A stretch of DNA of 5,587 nucleotides from Burkholderiaceae bacterium (GTDB lineage: Bacteria; Pseudomonadota; Gammaproteobacteria; Burkholderiales; Burkholderiaceae_C), in contig JAIRRE010000184.1 in assembly GCA_031256125.1 (NCBI GenBank), positions 1 to 5,587 of the forward strand. The letters run 5' to 3'. This document shows, piece by piece, positions 1 through 5,587 of the stretch (within the stretch, counting starts at the first letter, position 1; each line of letters starts with the position of its first letter). A program made the translations under genes and the position numbers. The notes under the pieces were generated by a model. That model searched no databases and had not been told where the DNA came from. It saw only the letters and a program-made list of their open reading frames with translations.

Positions 1-489
1 TGGTTCCGGCGGCTGCAATTGTTGTCCGCCGGGGCCTACAGCCTGGGCCACGGCGGCAACGACGCGCAAAAGACCATCGGCATCATCTGGCTGCTGCTGA
101 TCGCCACCGGCCACTGCGCGTCCGGCAGCGACATGCCGCCGGCGTGGGTGATCGTGTGCTGCTATGTGGCCATCGGCCTGGGCACCGTATTCGGCGGCTG
201 GCGCATCGTCAAGACCATGGGGCAGAAAATCACCAAGCTCAAGCCGGTAGGCGGTTCTTGCGCCGAAACCGGCGGCGCCCTGACACTGTTCCTGGCGACC
301 TGGCTGGGCATTCCGGTATCGACCACGCACACCATCACCGGCGCCATCGTCGGCGTCGGTTCCACCCAGCGCGCCAGCGCGGTGCGCTGGGGCGTGGCGG
401 GCAATATCGTTTGGGCTTGGGTGTTGACCATCCCCGCCAGCGCCTTCGTGGCGGCGATTGCGTATTGGGTGGGATTGCGAATTTTGTAA
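1..489 (+). CDS. pit: PiT-family inorganic phosphate transporter, C-terminal part (5' end outside window)
   Basis: Integral inner-membrane carrier of the PiT family (PF01384), which takes up phosphate, usually as a metal-phosphate complex, with protons. The reading frame is open from base 1, so the gene begins upstream; 162 residues remain before the TAA at 487-489. The second family signature is intact near residues 16-25 (GHGGNDAQKT), and a further conserved stretch lies near 104-118 (GIPVSTTHTITGAIV). Four hydrophobic segments are visible: about residues 25-38, 48-66, 90-118 and 129-160. The short basic, Lys-rich stretch between the second and third (IVKTMGQKITKLKP) is probably a cytoplasmic loop. 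The protein ends normally just after the last membrane segment, so only the 5' side is missing. In related genomes a PhoU-like DUF47 gene often precedes it, but that lies outside this window. It converges on the acetyltransferase gene with a gap of 17 bases and no strong terminator. The family call is very sure; the exact symbol is less so. Confidence 0.95.
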   Translation, partial: WFRRLQLLSAGAYSLGHGGNDAQKTIGIIWLLLIATGHCASGSDMPPAWVIVCCYVAIGLGTVFGGWRIVKTMGQKITKLKPVGGSCAETGGALTLFLATWLGIPVSTTHTITGAIVGVGSTQRASAVRWGVAGNIVWAWVLTIPASAFVAAIAYWVGLRIL

Positions 490-506
490 GGGGAGGGCGC
501 GCGGCG

Positions 507-1061
507 TCAGGTTGTGCGCGATTGCACGTTTTCTTCTGGCGGCAAGGTCTGCCCGGCGCCAAGCGCGCGCTCCATCAGCACGATGTCCAACCACTGCCCG
601 CCTTTCCAGCCGCAACCGGTAATTTTGCCGGCGTGGGTAAAGCCCAGCCGCTGGTGCAGGCCAATCGAACCGGCGTTGCCGGTATCGCCGATGACGGCGA
701 TCAGCTTGCGCAGTCCCAGCCGTTCGCAGCGGACGGCCAATTCCGCCAGCAGCGCACGACCTGTGCCGCGGCGCTGGCCGTCGTGGCGCACGTAAATCGA
801 GTCTTCCGCCGAATAGCGATACGCTGGGCGCGGCTTGAACCAACTGGCGTAGGCGTAGCCTAGCACTTGACCGTCGCTATCGGCGACCAGCCAAGGCAGA
901 CCCTTGGCGAGCACGTCGGCGCGGCGTGCGGTTATCTCCGCCAGCGTTGGCGGTTCGATTTCAAACGTACCCGTGCCGTGCAGCACATGGTGGGCGTAAA
1001 TGGCGGTAATGGCTGGCAGGTCGCCTTCTTGGGCGTCTCGGATCAAGATGGCATGGGGCAT
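507..1061 (-). CDS. GNAT-family N-acetyltransferase, phosphinothricin acetyltransferase-like
   Basis: A cytoplasmic acetyl-CoA-dependent N-acetyltransferase of 184 residues. The N-terminus (ILIRDAQEGDLPAITAIYAH, residues 5-24) is the usual first strand and helix of the phosphinothricin/methionine-sulfone acetyltransferase branch. An acidic pair E86-D87 precedes the SIYV strand, where this branch carries its catalytic glutamate. The acetyl-CoA pyrophosphate loop is Q96-R97-R98-G99-T100-G101. The C-terminal part has the N129...S132...H136...G140-F141 pattern and a tryptophan-rich stretch (GCGWKGGQWLDIVLMER, 149-165) typical of the branch. I chose the ATG at 1061 because the conserved domain starts five residues later; an upstream in-frame ATG at 1112 would add 17 residues with no family match. 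Neither start has a clear Shine-Dalgarno sequence. The substrate cannot be read from sequence: members acetylate phosphinothricin-like amino acids, methionine sulfoximine/sulfone or other amines. It is convergent with the phosphate transporter and divergent from argH. Family sure, substrate unknown. Confidence 0.9.
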   Translation of the reverse strand: MPHAILIRDAQEGDLPAITAIYAHHVLHGTGTFEIEPPTLAEITARRADVLAKGLPWLVADSDGQVLGYAYASWFKPRPAYRYSAEDSIYVRHDGQRRGTGRALLAELAVRCERLGLRKLIAVIGDTGNAGSIGLHQRLGFTHAGKITGCGWKGGQWLDIVLMERALGAGQTLPPEENVQSRTT

Positions 1062-1245
1062 ATCGGGACGCGCATGGCAATGCCACTCCGTTGAGGTTCG
1101 CACAGTGCGCATTGTCAGAACTTTACCGTAGTGGCCCCGTCCCTGAGTCGATAGAATGCGCCGCTCTGTCAGCGTTGCCTAAAAGCCTCGCTTGGCGCGG
1201 CAGTTCCGAGCGCCCGGAGCGCGGCCGCTTATATTTCCCCTATCC
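1062..1245. promoter_or_regulatory. Divergent intergenic region between acetyltransferase and argH, with candidate argH -10 elements
   Basis: This 184-base gap separates two divergently transcribed genes, so it should hold promoters for both. On the + strand two -10-like hexamers are visible: TAGAAT at 1152-1157 and TATATT at 1230-1235, each matching TATAAT at five of six positions. Neither has a good -35 at 16-18 bases. If the second is used, transcription would begin about 1241-1243, only a few bases before the argH ATG. No Shine-Dalgarno sequence sits directly before that ATG (the bases are TTTCCCCTATCC). A GCGGCCGC palindrome lies at 1221-1228. No convincing promoter was seen for the acetyltransferase on the - strand. 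Promoter assignments are inference only. Confidence 0.35.
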
Positions 1246-2700
1246 ATGACTTCCAGCCAACTCGACAAAAAATACGAGGCTTGGTCGGCCCTGTTCTCCG
1301 AGCCGATGAGCGAACTGGTGCAACGCTACACCGCCAGCGTCAATTTCGACCGGCGCTTGTGGCGCGCCGACATCCAGGGCAGCCTGGCCCATGCCGACAT
1401 GCTGGCCGCGCAGGGCATCATCACCGCGCAGGACTTGGCCGGCATCCAGCGCGGCATGGCGCAGATCACGCGGGAAATCGAAAGCGGCGCGTTCGAGTGG
1501 AAGCTGGCGCTGGAAGACGTGCATCTGAATATCGAAGCGCGCTTGACGCAACTGGTTGGCGACGCCGGCAAGCGCCTGCACACGGGCCGCAGCCGCAACG
1601 ATCAGGTCGCCACCGACCTGCGCCTGTGGCTGCGCGGCGAAATTGACGGCCTGCTGGAGTTGCTCTCCGGCCTGCAAGTCGCGCTGCTGGGCGTGGCCGA
1701 GCAGCATGTGGAAACCATCCTGCCCGGTTTTACGCACCTGCAAGTGGCGCAGCCGGTGAGCTTTGCGCACCACCTGCTGGCCTACGTGGAAATGTTCTCG
1801 CGCGACGCGGCGCGGCTGGTGGAGGTGCGCCGGCGCGTCAACCAATTGCCGCTGGGCAGCGCGGCGCTGGCGGGTACGACTTACTCGCTGGACCGCGAGC
1901 GCGTGGCGCGCGCGCTGGGCATGGTGGACGGACAAGGCCAAGCCTGCGTGTGCCAAAACAGTCTGGACGCGGTGAGCGACCGCGACTTCGCCATCGAATT
2001 CACGGCGGCGGCCAGCCTGTGCATGGTGCACGTCAGCCGCCTGTCGGAAGAACTGATTTTGTGGATGAGCCAGAACTTTGCCTTCATCCGCATTGCCGAC
2101 CGCTTTACCACCGGCTCGTCGATCATGCCGCAGAAGAAAAACCCGGATGTGCCCGAACTGGCGCGCGGCAAAACCGGGCGTGTGGTCGGCCACCTGATGG
2201 GCCTGCTCACGCTGATGAAAGGCCAGCCGCTGGCCTACAACAAAGACAACCAGGAAGACAAGGAACCGCTGTTCGACACCGTGGACACACTGCGCGATAC
2301 GCTGCGCATCTTCACCGACATGATTGGCGGCGAGCGCGATTCCGGCACCGGCGCGCGCTCTGGCGGCCTGCAAGTCAACGCGGAGGCGATGCAAGCCGCC
2401 GCCCGCAAAGGCTACGCCACCGCCACCGACCTGGCCGATTACCTGGTCAAAAAAGGATTACCTTTCCGCGATGCCCACGAAACCGTGGCCCGCGCGGTAC
2501 GCGCCGCGCAGCAACAAGGCTGCGATCTGGCCGATCTGCCTTTGACCGCTCTACAAGGCTTTCATCCCGGCATCGACGCGGACGTGTATGAAGCCCTGAC
2601 GCTGCGCGGCAGCCTGGCCGCCCGCGCCACGCTGGGCGGCACCGCACCAGACCAAGTGCGCGCACAAATCGGACGGCACCGGGCGCGGCTGGCGGTTTGA
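1246..2700 (+). CDS. argH: Argininosuccinate lyase
   Basis: Cytoplasmic homotetrameric enzyme of the fumarase/aspartase superfamily; it cleaves argininosuccinate into arginine and fumarate, the last step of arginine synthesis. The 484 residues show all expected blocks: N-terminal [29 protein letters not shown] then HTGRSRNDQ (112-120); the G161-F162-T163-H164-L165-Q166 block with the catalytic histidine H164; [14 protein letters not shown]; and the superfamily signature [12 protein letters not shown] (290-301), whose serine pair S291-S292 holds the catalytic serine. The start is the ATG at 1246, where family homology begins; an in-frame TTG at 1192 would add 18 unsupported residues. No Shine-Dalgarno is present. 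Two places look longer than the family norm of about 460-470 residues: 227-233 (VDGQGQA) and a Gly/Ser/Arg-rich stretch at 362-374, both in frame and probably surface loops. Transcribed alone as far as the window shows; the next gene is convergent. Confidence 0.97.
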   Translation: MTSSQLDKKYEAWSALFSEPMSELVQRYTASVNFDRRLWRADIQGSLAHADMLAAQGIITAQDLAGIQRGMAQITREIESGAFEWKLALEDVHLNIEARLTQLVGDAGKRLHTGRSRNDQVATDLRLWLRGEIDGLLELLSGLQVALLGVAEQHVETILPGFTHLQVAQPVSFAHHLLAYVEMFSRDAARLVEVRRRVNQLPLGSAALAGTTYSLDRERVARALGMVDGQGQACVCQNSLDAVSDRDFAIEFTAAASLCMVHVSRLSEELILWMSQNFAFIRIADRFTTGSSIMPQKKNPDVPELARGKTGRVVGHLMGLLTLMKGQPLAYNKDNQEDKEPLFDTVDTLRDTLRIFTDMIGGERDSGTGARSGGLQVNAEAMQAAARKGYATATDLADYLVKKGLPFRDAHETVARAVRAAQQQGCDLADLPLTALQGFHPGIDADVYEALTLRGSLAARATLGGTAPDQVRAQIGRHRARLAV

Positions 2701-3113
2701 ATCTGGTTGGTATTGAATCTTAATCTGTGGCGTTGCACTTCGGATTTAAGCCCGCCGACCGCCTTCTCAGTGTTGGGGTTCGTAGGCTTACCCCAATCTA
2801 CGCGGGCTGCCCAAAAAGAAGCTGCCGCCTCCAAAATGCCTTGACTTCGGGGTTATGCAACGGTTTTGGGACGGTCAGCGTGTACGGTTGGGCTGACGAA
2901 TAATCCGAAAAGACCAGCCACGGTCATACAAAATGACGGGAATACGGCTTTTAACCGGCCAGACGGATCGTGACACCTGAAACGCATGAACGGCTTCCTT
3001 GCCGGCATCGAAAGATTTTGTTTGCGAACTTCTAACTCAGAACACCAGGCCCGGTCTGCCCTATACATATATGAACAGCATCGGTATTATGAGGCTCCAT
3101 TTGTTAATAATGG
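2701..3113. other. Convergent intergenic region between argH and pirin, no supported gene
   Basis: These 413 bases lie between the ends of two convergent genes and are clearly less GC-rich than argH; one 60-base stretch (3061-3120) is about 35% GC. The left part holds hairpin repeat copy A. Further right, a 6-bp inverted repeat GTCAGC/GCTGAC (2874-2879 and 2892-2897) could fold into a hairpin with a 12-base loop, but no T-run follows on either strand. A 71-codon open frame on the - strand (2853-3068) has a hydrophobic stretch but no recognisable domain, ribosome site or family match, so I do not call it a gene. The AT-rich bases 3061-3113 lie immediately past the pirin stop. No clear intrinsic terminator for argH or pirin was found. 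Confidence 0.6.
2761..2811 (+). repeat. Hairpin repeat copy A (GTTGGG...CCCAA family)
   Basis: A 51-base unit that matches 41 of 51 positions of the unit at 4119-4169 in the same orientation, without gaps. Its core folds into a hairpin: TTGGGGT at 2773-2779 pairs with ACCCCAA at 2790-2796 (7 bp) around a 10-base loop. It starts 60 bases after the argH stop codon. Where stem bases differ from copy C the pairing is mostly kept (for example 2778 G with 2791 C), which suggests that the fold matters or that the copies derive from a folded parent. The flanks of the two copies do not match, so the repeat unit ends close to these bounds. I recall similar GTTGGGTTTCGC...AACCCAAC hairpins scattered in proteobacterial genomes, but cannot check that here. 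Confidence 0.75.
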
Positions 3114-3851
3114 CTACTCACCATACTTTTGCATATAGCATTTCTCATCAAACGGCAGATCGACAACATAGAGGTGCGCGTGGTGTCGCGTGGTGATTGT
3201 GACGTCCTGTTGGATAATTTCCACGGCGTCGCGTTCCTTCATCTCGATATCGTCGACTGTAGCGTCTCCTTCGAGCAGTACAAGATACGCCTGACGGCCT
3301 TGGGCAACCTTGAACTCAAGCTGTTCGCCTGCCGAAATGACAGCAGTGTAGATGTTTGCGTCTGCGTGGAGCTTGATCGGCGCGGCATTGGTTTTGTTGT
3401 CAGAGCTGGTGGCCAGTGGCAGCCATCGGTCTATGCGATCCTCCCATACGAAGCGGTGGTCGCCGTATGTCGGCTCGTAACCATTTTGATCGGGAACCAC
3501 CCAAGTCTGGATGAAGCGCAATGCATCGGTTCCCCAGTTGAATTCGCTGTGCGTGACGCCGGTTCCGGCGCTCATGTATTGGGCTTGCCCACGCGAGAGC
3601 GTATGCGCGTTACCCATGCTGTCCTTATGCGAAAGCTCGCCCTGAACAACATAGGAAACGATTTCCATATCGCGGTGCGGATGCGTCGGGAACCCTGTTC
3701 CCGGCTGCACCGTGTCGTCATTCAACACGCGCAGAATACCGAAGCGGATGTTCTTTGGGTTGAAGTATTCAGCGAAGGAGAAATGAAAATGACTGTCCAG
3801 CCATCCGTGATTGCCCCGACCCATCTTGCTGTGATCGATGTAGTGCAGCAT
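3114..3851 (-). CDS. Pirin family protein, YhhW-type bicupin (possible quercetin 2,3-dioxygenase)
   Basis: A soluble two-cupin protein of 245 residues, close to the usual 230-245 for bacterial YhhW-type pirins. The N-terminal cupin (about 1-125) has the hallmark GNHGWLDSHFHFSFAEYF (13-30), then THPHRDMEIVSYV (56-68) and SAGTGVTHSEFN (94-105). The four metal ligands H57, H59, H101 and E103 are all present and share numbering with E. coli YhhW. The C-terminal cupin (about 140-245) is divergent and lacks an obvious metal site, as is normal. E. coli YhhW and human pirin cleave quercetin in vitro; the physiological role of bacterial pirins is mostly unknown, and one Serratia pirin has been linked to pyruvate dehydrogenase. 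The start has a good Shine-Dalgarno (AGAGG, 6 bases before ATG). Its GC content, about 53% in sampled lines, is well below argH and the thiolase (about 65-70%), which hints at a different history. Family sure; substrate unknown. Confidence 0.95.
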   Translation of the reverse strand: MLHYIDHSKMGRGNHGWLDSHFHFSFAEYFNPKNIRFGILRVLNDDTVQPGTGFPTHPHRDMEIVSYVVQGELSHKDSMGNAHTLSRGQAQYMSAGTGVTHSEFNWGTDALRFIQTWVVPDQNGYEPTYGDHRFVWEDRIDRWLPLATSSDNKTNAAPIKLHADANIYTAVISAGEQLEFKVAQGRQAYLVLLEGDATVDDIEMKERDAVEIIQQDVTITTRHHAHLYVVDLPFDEKCYMQKYGE

Positions 3852-3857
3852 AACTTA

Positions 3858-3911
3858 CCTCTGGGGCTGGCTTAAAGACAAAGTATACATGAGCGGAACG
3901 ATGCCCGACAT
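3858..3911 (-). promoter_or_regulatory. Likely pirin promoter and ribosome binding site
   Basis: Read on the - strand, AGAGG (3858-3862) lies 6 bases before the pirin ATG and decides that start. Upstream, TATACT (3882-3887) matches the -10 consensus at five of six positions and would give a transcript start near 3875, hence a leader of roughly 24 bases. The best -35 at 18 bases spacing, ATGTCG (3906-3911), matches only three of six, so an activator or a weak promoter is possible. The ribosome site is convincing; the promoter is inference. Confidence 0.5.
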
Positions 3912-3969
3912 TGGCAGAACGGCTTCAGGGCAATTACATGAATGTCATCCATGAAGTTTTTCAAGCTCG

Positions 3970-4006
3970 GTTAGGTTGGGATGAGGCTTTGCGAATCCCA
4001 ACACAA
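3970..4006 (-). repeat. Hairpin repeat copy B, inverted relative to copies A and C
   Basis: GTTGGGAT at 3975-3982 pairs perfectly with ATCCCAAC at 3995-4002, giving an 8-bp stem with a 12-base loop. Read on the - strand it is TGTTGGGATTCGC...CCCAACCTA, the same core as copies A and C, but in opposite orientation and with a loop two bases longer. The shared outer segment GCCTTCTCA of copies A and C is not present here, so this is a shorter or more diverged copy. It sits about 120 bases upstream of the pirin start, beyond the proposed promoter. Confidence 0.65.
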
Positions 4007-4046
4007 AAGTGTTTGGCATGATTGACCAACAATCTGCGGCAGTGAT

Positions 4047-4061
4047 CGGTCAAACTGACCG
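4047..4061. promoter_or_regulatory. Perfect 15-base palindrome, possible operator
   Basis: CGGTCA-AAC-TGACCG is a perfect inverted repeat with a 3-base centre. A third half-site-like copy, TTGACC, lies 20 bases to the left at 4022-4027 and is inverted relative to GGTCAA (4048-4053). This is the shape of a dimeric regulator site, but it lies about 170 bases upstream of the proposed pirin transcript start and downstream of the thiolase, so the target is unclear. It could also be a chance structure or part of an mRNA fold. Confidence 0.3.
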
Positions 4062-4069
4062 TGAAGAAG

Positions 4070-4095
4070 CAGGCGCCGCCAAATCGCCGCGCCTG
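4070..4095 (-). terminator. Possible terminator hairpin downstream of the thiolase gene
   Basis: CAGGCGC (4070-4076) pairs with GCGCCTG (4089-4095), a GC-rich 7-bp stem with a 12-base loop. Read leftward, in the direction of thiolase transcription, the hairpin is followed by TTCTTCAC, a poor T-tract. It lies about 75 bases past the thiolase stop codon. The stem is good but the tail is weak, so intrinsic termination is only a possibility. Confidence 0.3.
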
Positions 4096-4118
4096 TCTGT
4101 ATTGCATAGGGATCTTTT

Positions 4119-4169
4119 GCCTTCTCAATGTTGGATTTCGCAGGCTTAACCCAACTTATGTGGGCTGGC
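4119..4169 (+). repeat. Hairpin repeat copy C, abutting the thiolase stop codon
   Basis: This 51-base unit is in direct orientation with copy A at 2761-2811 (41 of 51 identical, no gaps). Its core pairs GTTGGATT (4130-4137) with AACCCAAC (4148-4155): seven of eight pairs form, with one A-C mismatch, around a 10-base loop. The unit ends one base before the last base of the thiolase stop codon on the opposite strand (4171-4173), so it forms the start of that gene's 3' untranslated region. Its position suggests a role in transcript 3' ends, or an insertion that was tolerated directly after a coding region. Confidence 0.75.
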
Positions 4170-4170
4170 T

Positions 4171-5587
<1,417 letters not shown>

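Noticed and set aside
513..532. Small hairpin GTGC/GCAC followed by TTTT after the phosphate transporter
   Set aside because: The stem is only four base pairs and lies inside the acetyltransferase coding end, too weak to call a terminator.
144..863. 239-codon + strand frame spanning the transporter and acetyltransferase
   Set aside because: It crosses the ends of two convergent, well-identified genes in a different frame and has an Arg/His-rich composition with no domain.
1240..2394. 384-codon open frame on the - strand inside argH
   Set aside because: It is antisense to a complete, motif-verified ArgH. Its translation is His/Gln/Arg/Ala-rich and low in complexity, typical of a shadow frame in GC-rich DNA.
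3129..3875. 248-codon open frame on the + strand covering pirin
   Set aside because: It mirrors pirin almost end to end. Pirin has all metal ligands and a ribosome site, while the mirror frame has no recognisable domain. Long antisense frames arise from codon bias.
3937..3955. Direct repeat CATGAA, two copies 13 bases apart upstream of pirin
   Set aside because: Six-base repeats at this distance are expected by chance and match no regulator site I know.

Overview
The window (about 61-65% GC in most genes) looks like chromosomal core DNA of a betaproteobacterium, most likely order Burkholderiales and probably Comamonadaceae-like. I infer this from the protein texture: ArgH and the PiT transporter read like Comamonadaceae members, and the thiolase has the residue numbering of Cupriavidus (Ralstonia) eutropha BktB. 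No database search was possible, so the taxonomic call is recollection of family sequences, not a measured identity.

Layout from left to right: the 3' end of a PiT-family phosphate transporter (+, cut by the window edge); a convergent GNAT acetyltransferase of the phosphinothricin-acetyltransferase type (-); a divergent promoter region; argH (+), the last enzyme of arginine synthesis; a 413-base convergent intergenic region; a YhhW-type pirin (-) with its own ribosome site and likely promoter; a 319-base intergenic region; a BktB-type beta-ketothiolase (-); a 118-base divergent promoter region; and the 5' end of coaD (+), coenzyme A synthesis, cut by the right edge.

Most genes are separately transcribed housekeeping or accessory metabolic functions; no multi-gene operon is evident. 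There is a loose acyl-CoA theme at the right end, with CoaD making a CoA precursor and BktB condensing or cleaving acyl-CoAs, but nothing shows co-regulation. The most notable non-genic structure is a family of three short hairpin repeats with a GTTGGG...CCCAAC core. Two are in direct orientation and bracket the lower-GC pirin segment; the third, inverted, lies upstream of pirin. I see no rRNA, tRNA, CRISPR array, transposase, toxin-antitoxin or defence system, and no evidence for a previously undescribed system. The region is largely ordinary.
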